Program-made: the position numbers and the translations under genes
Source of the DNA: an uncultured Campylobacter sp.
GTDB lineage: Bacteria; Campylobacterota; Campylobacteria; Campylobacterales; Campylobacteraceae
Assembly (NCBI GenBank): GCA_934728065.1
Contig: CAKVDW010000011.1
Coordinates: forward strand, 1-64,000
Direction: 5' to 3'
DNA length: 64,000 nt
The notes under the pieces: model-generated
What the model saw: only the letters and a program-made list of their open reading frames with translations
Databases searched by the model: none
Told to the model about the DNA's origin: nothing
Shown: positions 36,452 to 44,711 of the stretch, in pieces
Numbering within the stretch: the first letter of the stretch is position 1
How the letters are laid out: the number at the start of each line of letters is the position of its first letter

Positions 36452-37934
36452 GATTTTTACTCTTTTTGCCCTTTTGTTTTTGCTGACTTCTTGTTCGTTT
36501 AAGCCTTTTTACAAAGAACCTCAAGCAAATTTTAGCGCAAATGTGCCTTTGAGTGAGTGCATAGAGGAAAAAGGTGGCGTTTGTAGCGGTGGTGGCACTG
36601 CAAATGAGGTTAAATTTGAAAAGCAGTGGTGGAGGGTTTTTAATGATTCAAATTTAAACTCTCTTGTTTTAAAGGCTCTTAAAAATAACACGGATTTAAG
36701 AATTTCCTTTTTGCGTTTTGAACAAGCAGCAGCAACTTTGGGTATAGACAGAAGTGAGCTTTTCCCTAAAGTCAATGCAAGTGCTGGCGCAGCAAGGGCA
36801 AAGACAAGCCAAAATGCTTCAGCACTTGGGCTTTCAAACACAGGAAACAGTTTTAATTTGGGCTTAAATTTTAGCTATGAGCTTGATTTGTGGGGCAAAT
36901 ACAAGGACGGCTATCTTGCCTCAAGAAGAGCCTTAAGTGCTTCTATATATGACTTTGAAACGGCGAGGTTAAGTCTTATTTCAAATGTGATTAAGCTTTA
37001 TTTTAACGCTGTTCATCTTAACAATCAGGTTCAAATTTTAGAACAAACTGTTGAGGATTATTCTGCTTCTTACAGGCTTAAAAATGAGCAGTTTAAGGTC
37101 GGCACTATAAGCGAATACGAACTTTACAGCTATAAAGCCCAACTAGAAAGCGCAAAAACACAGCTTGTAAGCATTAGAGCGAGCAAAGATGCAAACAACA
37201 AAGCCTTAATGATACTTGTTTCTTCTGATTTGAATGAAATTTTATACGGCTCGACAGGACAAACAGAAATTCAAAACTTTAAAATAGAACTCCCACAGGG
37301 CATAAGTAGCGAAATTTTGCTTCAAAGACCTGATATTAGAGCGGCTTTAGCAAGGCTAGAGCAAAGAAATTATCTTGTTGGTGTAGCTAGAACAGCTTAC
37401 TTGCCAAGTATTTCGCTCACAGGTTTGCTTGGCTTTCAAAGCACGGAGCTAAACACTCTTACTCAAGGTGCGGCTGGCACTTGGAATGCTGGAGTGAGTG
37501 CCTTAATGCCTATTTTTAGGTGGGGAGAAATCACCTATAACATAAATTTAGCCAAACTTGCCAAAGATGAGGCTTATCTTAATTATGAAACCGTGCTTAA
37601 AACAGCTTTTGGAGAGGTAAGAACAGCTCTTATACAAAGGGAAAGTGCCTTTATGAATGAAAAAAACTACGCTGATTTGCTTTCCTCGCAAGAAAAAATT
37701 TACAATCTTGCCCAAATCCGCTACGACAACGGCTCAAGCTCTTTAAGCGACCTGCTTGATGCAAGGAGAAATTATCTTAATGCGAAATTAAGCTATGAAA
37801 GCTCTGTTTATGAGCTTTTAAGCTCTGTTGTTGATGTCATAAAAGCCTTTGGCGGAGGCTTTGATGCTAAAGATGATGAGGAGCTTAACATTAAGCAACA
37901 AGCTAGGGACTTGGATATGAGTTTTAGGGACTAG
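36444..37934 (+). CDS. cmeC: Outer membrane efflux channel CmeC
   Basis: TolC/NodT-family trimeric outer-membrane channel completing CmeABC. The 496-residue product is a lipoprotein (MFKIFTLFALLFLLTSCSF, lipobox LTSC) with two OEP repeats: NLGLNFSYELDLWGKYKDGY with coiled-coil helices, and AARTAYLPSISL-type sequence (VARTAYLPSISLTGLLGFQS), then DNGSSSLSDLLDARRNYLNA. The family typical IRPDIR-like segment reads LLQRPDIRAALARLEQ. Glycosylation sequons of D/E-x-N-x-S/T type, known in C. jejuni CmeC, are not obvious here. Confidence 0.95.
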   Translation: MFKIFTLFALLFLLTSCSFKPFYKEPQANFSANVPLSECIEEKGGVCSGGGTANEVKFEKQWWRVFNDSNLNSLVLKALKNNTDLRISFLRFEQAAATLGIDRSELFPKVNASAGAARAKTSQNASALGLSNTGNSFNLGLNFSYELDLWGKYKDGYLASRRALSASIYDFETARLSLISNVIKLYFNAVHLNNQVQILEQTVEDYSASYRLKNEQFKVGTISEYELYSYKAQLESAKTQLVSIRASKDANNKALMILVSSDLNEILYGSTGQTEIQNFKIELPQGISSEILLQRPDIRAALARLEQRNYLVGVARTAYLPSISLTGLLGFQSTELNTLTQGAAGTWNAGVSALMPIFRWGEITYNINLAKLAKDEAYLNYETVLKTAFGEVRTALIQRESAFMNEKNYADLLSSQEKIYNLAQIRYDNGSSSLSDLLDARRNYLNAKLSYESSVYELLSSVVDVIKAFGGGFDAKDDEELNIKQQARDLDMSFRD

Positions 37935-37953
37935 CCTTTTACAAAAAAGGCTA
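37932..37953 (+). terminator. Possible cmeABC terminator
   Basis: TAGCCTTTT and AAAAGGCTA form a nine-base stem with an ACAA loop that begins in the cmeC stop codon. Downstream sequence is AACCTTAAATTTTT, only partly U-rich; it may also serve the facing gene. Confidence 0.45.
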
Positions 37954-37969
37954 AACCTTAAATTTTTGC

Positions 37970-38221
37970 TTAAAAATCTTTACTTAAATCTTGGCTGTTG
38001 ATTTCATACGCCTTATAAAGACTTGGCAAAAGCTTTCTTATAGCATAATCATAATGATAAAAATGCTTATACACCTGCTTTAAATTTGCTTCTTGCGCCT
38101 TATCAAAGTCAAAAACTTCGGTTTTGGATATTTTAGGAATTTTTGCATCAAAAAAAGCATAAAATTCGCTCCTTGCCGCAAAAAGCTCATTGAGGTCTTT
38201 GATGATTTTTTCTTTTGACAT
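37970..38221 (-). CDS. Small conserved hypothetical protein (Cj0364-like)
   Basis: An 83-residue soluble, mostly helical protein (MSKEKIIKDLNELFAARSEF, ANLKQVYKHFYHYDYAIRKL). No motif is recognised. It faces cmeC and is divergent from the HemN-like gene, the same place as a short hypothetical gene in C. jejuni. AAAAAAGGATAAAAA precedes its ATG. Confidence 0.7.
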   Translation of the reverse strand: MSKEKIIKDLNELFAARSEFYAFFDAKIPKISKTEVFDFDKAQEANLKQVYKHFYHYDYAIRKLLPSLYKAYEINSQDLSKDF

Positions 38222-38272
38222 TTTTTATCCTTTTTTTTGAGTATTTTAGCAAATAATTTTATTTATTTTGTG

Positions 38273-38278
38273 TATAAT
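38273..38278 (+). promoter_or_regulatory. Extended -10 promoter of the HemN-like gene
   Basis: TG-TATAAT, 40 bases upstream of the ATG at 38319. Confidence 0.5.
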
Positions 38279-38318
38279 GTCAAATTATTTATCAAAATAT
38301 TTATGAAATGAAAGTAGA

Positions 38319-39638
38319 ATGAATTTTATACAAAAACTTGCTTTAAATTATTCGCATACAACAATGATGAATGCTTTAGATAAAAGCTTTAAAGTGCATT
38401 TACAACCCAAAGAAAAGCTTTTTAACCCAGAAAAAAAATATATGCTTTATGCACACATACCCTTTTGCCACACCTTTTGTCCATATTGTAGCTTTCATAA
38501 GTATTATTATGATGAGGATTTGGCAAGAGTTTATTTTAAAAGCTTGAGAAAGGAAATTGAGCTTATTAAGGCAAAGGGTTTTGACTTTAGCACTATGGTT
38601 GTGGGCGGTGGCACAACGCTCATTAATGAGGGTGAGCTTTTAAAGACCTTAGAGCTTTGTAAAAAACTTTTTAATATCAAAGAAATTTCTTGCGAAACTG
38701 ACCCAAATCACATAGAGCCACAAAAACTTTCCCTTTTTAAAGGGGTGATTGACAGGTTAAGTTGTGGAATTCAAAGCTTTGATGATGACATTTTAAAAAA
38801 AATATCAAGGTATCAAAAATTTGGCTCAAGCAAAGAGCTGCAAGAAAAGCTTGAAAAAGCCATAGGCGTTTTGCCCATTTTTAGCCTAGACCTCATTTTT
38901 AACTTTCCCTCTCAAAGCAAGGAACAGCTTTTGAGTGATTTGCAAATCGCTAAAGAACTTCGCCCACAGCAAATCACCACCTATCCTTTGATGAAGTCAA
39001 ACCTTACCAAAGAAAACATTTCTAAAGCTTTGGGGGTAAGCTTTAAAGACAATGAATTTGGCTTTTATCAAATCATTTGTGAATTTTTTAAGGATTATGA
39101 GAAAAATAATGTTTGGTCTTTTTCGCTTGAAAAAAATAGCTTAAATGATGAATATGTAAGCTCTCATCACGAGTATTTGGGTGTAGGAAGTGGAGCTTTT
39201 AGCTTTTTAAACAATGAACTTTTAATCAACGCTTTTAACTTAAATGATTATACCAAACTCATAGAAGAAAAAGGCGATGCAAACATAGCCAAAGCAAATT
39301 TTAAACGCAAGGATATACTCAAATACATCTTTTTAACAGAAATGTTTTCTGGCGAACTTAATCTTGCTCATTTTAATAAAGAATTTTCTTGCCGTCTTGA
39401 AAAAGAGCTTTTTGTAGAGCTTTTGGGCTTAAAAATGGCAAATGCTGTGGTGCAAGAAAATGGCGTTTTAAAATGCACGGACTTTGGTCGTTATCTCTTT
39501 GTGGTGTTGATGAAGGACTTTTACACAGGTATGGATATAGTTCGTGCGGTGTTTAGAGACGATGCAAGGCTTAAAAATAAAGACTTTATCGACATTATGA
39601 AAGAAGAGCTTAAGCCTTTGGAGCTTGAAAACGCTTAA
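38319..39638 (+). CDS. HemN/HemW-like radical SAM protein (Cj0363c-like)
   Basis: Radical SAM enzyme of the coproporphyrinogen III dehydrogenase superfamily. The 439-residue product has the cluster motif CHTFCPYC in YAHIPFCHTFCPYCSFHKYY, the SAM-binding MVVGGGTTLINEGELL, ETDPNHIEPQKLSLFKGV, and RLSCGIQSFDDDILKKISRY. The C-terminal HemN domain is present (FTDFGRYL-like CTDFGRYLFVVLMKDFYTGM). HemW heme chaperones and true dehydrogenases are hard to separate by eye. The convergent neighbour is HemJ, which supports a role in heme synthesis; stops overlap by four bases. Confidence 0.85.
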   Translation: MNFIQKLALNYSHTTMMNALDKSFKVHLQPKEKLFNPEKKYMLYAHIPFCHTFCPYCSFHKYYYDEDLARVYFKSLRKEIELIKAKGFDFSTMVVGGGTTLINEGELLKTLELCKKLFNIKEISCETDPNHIEPQKLSLFKGVIDRLSCGIQSFDDDILKKISRYQKFGSSKELQEKLEKAIGVLPIFSLDLIFNFPSQSKEQLLSDLQIAKELRPQQITTYPLMKSNLTKENISKALGVSFKDNEFGFYQIICEFFKDYEKNNVWSFSLEKNSLNDEYVSSHHEYLGVGSGAFSFLNNELLINAFNLNDYTKLIEEKGDANIAKANFKRKDILKYIFLTEMFSGELNLAHFNKEFSCRLEKELFVELLGLKMANAVVQENGVLKCTDFGRYLFVVLMKDFYTGMDIVRAVFRDDARLKNKDFIDIMKEELKPLELENA

Positions 39639-40084
39639 AGGACGCCTCCAAAGGCAAAGCTAAAGACTATGGCGATAAAAAGCAGGGTTGGAATTTCATT
39701 GTATGCTCTAAAAAATTTCCCACTTCGTTTGCAACTGTCTTTTTGAAGTTGCTTTAAATACCTTGCTGTATCAAAATGATAAAGCAACAAAAGCAAGGCA
39801 AAAGTAAGTTTAGCGTGAAAATAAGCCTGAGTGAGTAAAATTTCTTTGTGCGCTGTAAGCATTAAAACGCCTGTAAAAACAGTGGCTATCATAGCAGGGG
39901 TTTGTATGCCTCTAAAAAGTCGCCGCTCTTGCACCTTTACAACCTCAACAAAGGCTGCATTGTTTTTATTTTCACTATGATAAACAAAAAGTCTTGGTAG
40001 ATAAAAAAGCGCTGCCATCCAAGAAACAAAAGCCATATAATGAAAGGCTTTAAACCATATATAATAATCGTTGATGAAATTCAT
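39635..40084 (-). CDS. hemJ: Protoporphyrinogen IX oxidase HemJ
   Basis: Membrane enzyme oxidising protoporphyrinogen IX in bacteria lacking HemG and HemY. The 149-residue product has four membrane helices, with FKAFHYMAFVSWMAALFYLP and RLFVYHSE carrying the conserved His residues, KVQERRLFRGIQTPAMIA, and AYFHAKLTFALLLLLYHFDT. Normal HemJ length. AGGAAGTGA precedes the ATG. It converges on the HemN-like gene, so two genes of one pathway share this spot. Confidence 0.88.
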   Translation of the reverse strand: MNFINDYYIWFKAFHYMAFVSWMAALFYLPRLFVYHSENKNNAAFVEVVKVQERRLFRGIQTPAMIATVFTGVLMLTAHKEILLTQAYFHAKLTFALLLLLYHFDTARYLKQLQKDSCKRSGKFFRAYNEIPTLLFIAIVFSFAFGGVL

Positions 40085-40141
40085 TCACTTCCTTTTTAGA
40101 AAATTCTAAAGAATTTTAACTAACAAAAGATTAAGAAAAAT

Positions 40142-41887
40142 TTACTGTTTTGCTTCAAGCTCTTTATACATTTTTTCAAATTCCAAACAATACTTCCACA
40201 AAGCTACTATATCGGGGCGAATTTCTTGTATGAAAGAAGACTCTTTTTGCAAGATATGATGAAAAATATCCCTTAAGTCTTTGTGGTCTTTGAAAAATTC
40301 TATCAAAGCCTTTTCGTTTGTTTTGTGAACTTTATATTCAAGGTCTAATCCCTCTTTGAATTTATCGATAAAAGCTTGAAGTTTTTCTTTTATATGAGTC
40401 TTGTTGAGGGTGATTTTATCTAAATTTTCTTTTTGGGTATAAATATAAATTCTTTTTTCAAAAGCACTTGTATTTAAGCTTAAAAGCTCACTTACTTCAA
40501 GGGTTTTTAATTTATCCATTTTGTTAAATTCATAGCCTATAAAATACTCACTATGCGTTAAAACGGCGTTTTCATAAGGACTAATCAAAAAATCGCACCC
40601 ACAACACTCATAACGCAAGGGCAAAAAGCCGATGAAATACTGTATATAAGTGTTAAAAGCAAAATCATCTTTACAAAGTGGTGCTTTAAAGCCATAAATT
40701 TCACTCAGCATACAAAGGGTTTCAAAGGCATTTTTAGGCTCTATGCTTGATATATCAAAAAAGTTAAAATCCCTAAAGCCCAAAGAATAAACAAAATCAT
40801 AAAATTCACCGCAAGCAAAAAGCTTAAAATCAGTAAGCCTGAGCCTTATTCTTTTTTCTAAATTCTGCGCTATATAAAGAAGTCTAGGCTCACACAAGGC
40901 TGATAAATCATCTCCTTCTTTAAAATCATACCTTAAATCCTCTTGAAAGCCGCAGTGATTTACTGCTGCTCTAAGCTTTGAAACAGGGTCTCTCATAGTC
41001 CAAACGATAGGAACTTTTTGATTAAGTCTTAAAAAAAATTTTTTCGCTTCCTCAACGGTTTTTTCAAAATCATACAAACTCACATTAATGAATACAAATT
41101 TATTTTCAAGTAAGGCTTTATAATTAAAACAGTAATGATGTTTTATATACCAAAAATGGTCATCTGCTATGCTTACTCCACATCTTTGCAACATTCTTAC
41201 CATAGCAGTATGCCCGCAAAAAGAAGGCATAACAAAGATAGCCTTATAGCCCTTTGGCAATGGCAAATTCAGCTCCCAAGCAAGTTCTGGCTCAATAGCT
41301 TTATAATCAATAGTATCAGGGTTAAGCAAGGGTGGCAAAGAATGCTTTGTGTCAAGGTATTTTTCTTTAAATTCTTTTGAATTGAGCCAAATTTTTATGT
41401 CTTTAAGATGATGATTTAAAAATTCAAAGCCTTTTTTGCTAAACAAAGCCTGTGTTGAAAAGGTAAAATAATCCAACAAATTCAAATCCTCAAGCAATAA
41501 GCTCAACTCTTTAAATTTTTTGTATTCATTTTTAGCTTCTTTTATATAGGCATTAAGCCTTAAGTATCCTCCGCTAAATCTTTGCTTATGGGCTTTAATG
41601 AGTGCTGCTCCAAACAAATAAGCCAAATGCGTTTGAGCAAACTGCTCTTTTTTATAATCTTTTAAAGTCTTTAAAGGCTCTCTTTTAAGGCTGGGAAAGA
41701 CAAGGATAGTTTGTTGGTAAAGCTCATTTTGTTTAAGATGAGCTTTTTTGATTTTATAAAGAGTGCAAAATAAAGAAAAAAGCTTAAAAAACCTATAAAT
41801 GCCTTGAAAATTTCCCTTATCAAAGTCTATCATAGCAAGACCAAGTTTGTAAGGAAGGGAGTTTTGAATTCTTTCTAATGCTTTCAT
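40142..41887 (-). CDS. DUF2972 protein, possible sulfotransferase-like enzyme (copy 1)
   Basis: The 581-residue product contains the Campylobacter/Helicobacter DUF2972 signature HSLPPLLNPDTIDYKAIEPE, then LAWELNLPLPKGYKAIFVMP. A helical N-terminal region (1-165) precedes it. Downstream, FCGHTAMVRMLQRCGV and IVWTMRDPVSKLRAAVNHCG recall the 5' and 3' phosphosulfate-binding segments of sulfotransferases, though this is only a by-eye resemblance. The C-terminal 200 residues are charged and helical. No signal peptide. AAAAGGC precedes ATG 41887. It is the last gene of the glmM-lspA-DUF2972-methyltransferase-DUF2972 run. Function not established. Confidence 0.8.
   Translation of the reverse strand: MKALERIQNSLPYKLGLAMIDFDKGNFQGIYRFFKLFSLFCTLYKIKKAHLKQNELYQQTILVFPSLKREPLKTLKDYKKEQFAQTHLAYLFGAALIKAHKQRFSGGYLRLNAYIKEAKNEYKKFKELSLLLEDLNLLDYFTFSTQALFSKKGFEFLNHHLKDIKIWLNSKEFKEKYLDTKHSLPPLLNPDTIDYKAIEPELAWELNLPLPKGYKAIFVMPSFCGHTAMVRMLQRCGVSIADDHFWYIKHHYCFNYKALLENKFVFINVSLYDFEKTVEEAKKFFLRLNQKVPIVWTMRDPVSKLRAAVNHCGFQEDLRYDFKEGDDLSALCEPRLLYIAQNLEKRIRLRLTDFKLFACGEFYDFVYSLGFRDFNFFDISSIEPKNAFETLCMLSEIYGFKAPLCKDDFAFNTYIQYFIGFLPLRYECCGCDFLISPYENAVLTHSEYFIGYEFNKMDKLKTLEVSELLSLNTSAFEKRIYIYTQKENLDKITLNKTHIKEKLQAFIDKFKEGLDLEYKVHKTNEKALIEFFKDHKDLRDIFHHILQKESSFIQEIRPDIVALWKYCLEFEKMYKELEAKQ
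41300..41391 (-). repeat. 92-bp near-identical block shared with 43931-44022
   Basis: DNA encoding the segment LNSKEFKEKYLDTKHSLPPL and the residues that follow, to NPDTIDYK, is identical to the block in the other DUF2972 gene except for one base (G versus C near 41384/44015). Flanking sequence diverges at once on both sides. Confidence 0.9.
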
Positions 41888-41899
41888 ACAAATAGCCTT

Positions 41900-42671
41900 T
41901 TAAATTTTTTTCGCGCTCCAACACCTTGTGGTGTATTTTATACTAAACTCGCTAGGTAGTTTTTGTCGGATTTTGGTGCATATTGTTTCAAATAAATTTC
42001 GCCCCGCATCAGTATCTAAATCCCAATAAGGATTTTTCACGCTTTGCCACGCCAAAATATAATTATCAAGGCTTTGTTTGAAGTAAAAATCGTGTTCTAA
42101 ATACACAATTTCATCAAAAAGTTCTTTGTGCGCTTCTATGATGGGGCGTTGGTCTTCTCTGCGCGCACCTCTTTCATAGTTTGGCACACATTCTTCTACG
42201 ATAGCCTCAACAGATTTTTGTAAAGGGTCATTTAAATCCCTGTGATTCCACATACAAGAAAAATACCCACCCTTTTTCAGCAGCCTATGGCTTTCTTTAA
42301 GAGCCTTGCTTCTATCCATTACGCTAAAGCTTGAACCAAAGGTTACAAGGTCAAATTCTGAAGCTTTTAAGCCGTTTTCAAGTCCTGTGGCTCTAATCCA
42401 CTCTATATTTGTTTCCTTTGTGCGAGCAATGCCAATTTCTCGCATCGCATCATTTGGCTCTATGGCTGTTACTTTTAAGCCTCTTTCACAAAGCATTATG
42501 CTTAAATTTCCCGTCCCAGCACCTATATCAGCAACTCTTAAAGGTTCAATCCCCCCCCCCCCGTGCTAAAACTACAAGCATATCAATACTTTTTGGGGTA
42601 TAATTTGGGCGAAATTCATAAAATTTCGCGTGTTTGCTGTAATCCCATACATTTTCAACTAATTTTTTCAC
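41900..42671 (-). CDS. Phase-variable class I SAM methyltransferase, OFF as read
   Basis: A GTG at 42671, after AAAGGCACAAA, opens MKKLVENVWDYSKHAKFYEF, RPNYTPKSIDMLVVLA, then enters a G12 tract (42551-42562) and stops almost at once (41 residues). With G11 the frame continues as IEPLRVADIGAGTGNLSIML (motif I, SAM-binding), GLKVTAIEPNDAMREIGI, EFDLVTFGSSFSVMDRSKAL and LKKGGYFSCMWNHRD, giving 256 residues. It resembles methyltransferase-11 family enzymes acting on small molecules. An internal ATG at 42496 could yield only a fragment without motif I. Substrate unknown; the DUF2972 neighbours suggest surface-sugar modification. Confidence 0.85.
42551..42562 (-). repeat. Poly-G(12) phase-variation tract in methyltransferase gene
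   Basis: Twelve C on the + strand, i.e. G12 on the coding strand. Lengths 8, 11 or 14 put motif I in frame with the GTG start; 12 does not. Confidence 0.9.
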
Positions 42672-42696
42672 TTTGTGCCTTTGATTTTGGTTTGAT

Positions 42697-42702
42697 ATTA
42701 TA
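42697..42702 (-). promoter_or_regulatory. -10 element of the methyltransferase gene
   Basis: Minus-strand TATAAT 25 bases upstream of the GTG at 42671. An A14 run lies 11 bases further upstream, covering the -35 region. Confidence 0.55.
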
Positions 42703-42713
42703 GCACAAAATTG

Positions 42714-42727
42714 TTTTTTTTTTTTTT
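42714..42727 (-). repeat. Poly-A(14) tract at the -35 region of the methyltransferase promoter
   Basis: Fourteen T on the + strand, i.e. A14 reading with the gene. Its length could vary and change promoter spacing or DNA bending; this is inference. Confidence 0.6.
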
Positions 42728-42742
42728 GCTAATTTCCTAAAT

Positions 42743-44263
42743 TTAATCCAATTCGCACATTTTTTCAAATTCCAAATAATATTTCCATTTTTCTATAAAA
42801 TCAGGGTGATGAGTTTTGATGTAAGCTAGCTCAGTATCTAAAATTTGCTTTATATTTTTTCTAGCTTCATCATTGCATCTCAAAAACTCTATAATCTGCG
42901 TTTCGTTGATTAGATTTGCTTTGATTTGCTCGGCATTGTCCTTTAAAGCATTAACATAACCTTTAAGATAATCCTTACTAGCCTTAAATAATTCATCATT
43001 TTCTTTGAGCTTTATGAGTTCATTTTTATCTATAATAATGCAAATTTTTGTATCATCGATGATTAAATTTGGCTTAATTTCATCACTAATGTCAGCGAAT
43101 TCTTTTTGTTTTTCGTCTAAATAATGTGGCAAAGTGATGATAATGTTAAAGCCACCTTTTTTGCGTAGTGAGGCTAAATTTCTTTTTTCCTTTTGTCCTT
43201 CTTTAAAGGCATATTTTAAGTCATATTTGTGCACATAAAGTGTGGTTGGTAAGCTAAGCAAAGCTCCTCTACTTCTATTTACTCTATTTGTAAAAATTTC
43301 TTTATTTGTTGGCTTATCAAAACCTAGCGTATCAGCAAGCTTACAAAAAGTATCAAAGGCTTTATCAGGCTTTAAGTCGTTAAATTCTATGCAGTAAATA
43401 GAGCTTATTTTATCTTTTAAGCTTTCAATGAGAGTATCAAAGCTTAATTTTTCAAGGACTATGTGATTTTTTTGTATATTTTCAAGCAGGGCAAAACTTG
43501 GGTTTTTAGTTCCTCCCCAAAAATTAAGCTTTGGAAAAATCTTTGTGTAATCAAAGCTAAGATTGATATTTTGAATAAGCCTTTCTTCTAAGGCTTCTAT
43601 GTGATTAATGGCGTGCTGAAGTTTTTCTATGGGGCATCTTGCTACATAAAGAAGTGGAGTTTTTGAATTAAGGGCGTTGATTAAGCGACTTGAGTGTTGA
43701 TAATAAATGATATTTACAGCATAAATAAAAAAGCAAGCTTTGCCCTCTTTTAGGCTTTTAAAATAAGCTAAATAAATATCTCTGCCGTATCTGTCTTTAA
43801 AATCAACCTTGCACTGTTTTAAAAACTCAAGCATAGCAGCAGTGGCTGAACTTCCGTTGCTGATAAATATAAAATCATAATTTTTAGGCAGGGGTAGATT
43901 AAAATCCCAGCCAATTAGCGCTGGTGTGTTTTTATAATCAATAGTATCAGGGTTAAGCAAGGGTGGCAAAGAATGCTTTGTGTCAAGGTATTTTTCTTTA
44001 AATTCTTTTGAATTCAGCCAAAGCTGACATTTTTTAAAATTTAAAAACAAAAACTTCACACAAGCCTTTTGTGCCTTTAAATTTCGCAAGTTGTATTCGT
44101 AATTTTTTTGGTATTTTAAAACTTTTTGAGATGAAATTTGATGAATTTTAAATTTAAAAAAGCTTTTAAAGGTGTTTTTATAAGCTCGCCAAAGAGAAGT
44201 TAGCCCTTGCCTTAAAGGCTTATAGACTAAATCCCCCCCCCCTGTATTTAAGGGCTTACTCAT
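42743..44263 (-). CDS. DUF2972 protein, phase-variable, ON as read (copy 2)
   Basis: The 506-residue product begins [20 protein letters not shown], where GGGD is encoded by a G10 tract, six codons after the start. The DUF2972 signature HSLPPLLNPDTIDYK recurs near residues 95-110, then WDFNLPLPKNYDFIFISNGS and TPLLYVARCPIEKLQHAINH, in the same order as in copy 1. The C-terminal half is a charged helical region. It overlaps the lspA stop by eight bases, so it is probably cotranscribed with glmM-lspA. The only tract near its start makes it an ON/OFF switch. Function unknown; sulfotransferase-like chemistry is a guess. Confidence 0.8.
   Translation of the reverse strand: MSKPLNTGGGDLVYKPLRQGLTSLWRAYKNTFKSFFKFKIHQISSQKVLKYQKNYEYNLRNLKAQKACVKFLFLNFKKCQLWLNSKEFKEKYLDTKHSLPPLLNPDTIDYKNTPALIGWDFNLPLPKNYDFIFISNGSSATAAMLEFLKQCKVDFKDRYGRDIYLAYFKSLKEGKACFFIYAVNIIYYQHSSRLINALNSKTPLLYVARCPIEKLQHAINHIEALEERLIQNINLSFDYTKIFPKLNFWGGTKNPSFALLENIQKNHIVLEKLSFDTLIESLKDKISSIYCIEFNDLKPDKAFDTFCKLADTLGFDKPTNKEIFTNRVNRSRGALLSLPTTLYVHKYDLKYAFKEGQKEKRNLASLRKKGGFNIIITLPHYLDEKQKEFADISDEIKPNLIIDDTKICIIIDKNELIKLKENDELFKASKDYLKGYVNALKDNAEQIKANLINETQIIEFLRCNDEARKNIKQILDTELAYIKTHHPDFIEKWKYYLEFEKMCELD
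43931..44022 (-). repeat. 92-bp near-identical block shared with 41300-41391
   Basis: Second copy of the block, at residues about 80-111 of this protein, compared with about 165-196 in copy 1. The different offset shows modular joining of unlike N-termini. Confidence 0.9.
44233..44242 (-). repeat. Poly-G(10) phase-variation tract in DUF2972 copy 2
   Basis: C10 on the + strand. The gene is in frame with 10 (also 7 or 13) G residues. Confidence 0.9.
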
Positions 44264-44711
44264 TAAGAGCCTTTTTCTTAAAAAACAACTCTTTGATTAA
44301 AATCATTGCTACGCTTATGTTTATCAGCACATCAGCAACATTAAATATCGCAAATTCAAACCACTTGTGCCAAAAAAACATATCAATCACCCCTCCATAA
44401 ACAAAACGGTCAAGCAAATTTGAAGAACCAGCACCAAACATTAAACCAAAAGCTAAAATATGTTCCTTAAAAAAGCTCTTTTGCCAAAGCAAATACGCAA
44501 ACAAAACGATGATAAGAGCTAGGTGCAAGTATTTAAGATAATGCTTTAAAAAACTCAACATAGAAAAAGCTACCCCATCATTAAAGGCTAGCACAAAGTC
44601 TATATACTCACTTTGCCACCTAAAACCGTCAAGGCAAAGAAGTTTAACCGCTTGGTCAAAAGCAAAAGCCAAAATAAAACTAGCGATAAAAATCACCGAA
44701 AGCTTACGCAT
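44256..44711 (-). CDS. lspA: Lipoprotein signal peptidase
   Basis: Inner-membrane aspartyl protease that cleaves the signal peptide of diacylglyceryl prolipoproteins. The 151-residue product has four membrane helices and the conserved boxes [44 protein letters not shown] and [12 protein letters not shown] with both catalytic Asp residues. Normal length. It overlaps glmM by eight bases upstream and the DUF2972 gene by eight bases downstream. Several lipoproteins of this window (CmeA, CmeC, Cj0375-like) would be substrates. Confidence 0.96.
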   Translation of the reverse strand: MRKLSVIFIASFILAFAFDQAVKLLCLDGFRWQSEYIDFVLAFNDGVAFSMLSFLKHYLKYLHLALIIVLFAYLLWQKSFFKEHILAFGLMFGAGSSNLLDRFVYGGVIDMFFWHKWFEFAIFNVADVLINISVAMILIKELFFKKKALNE

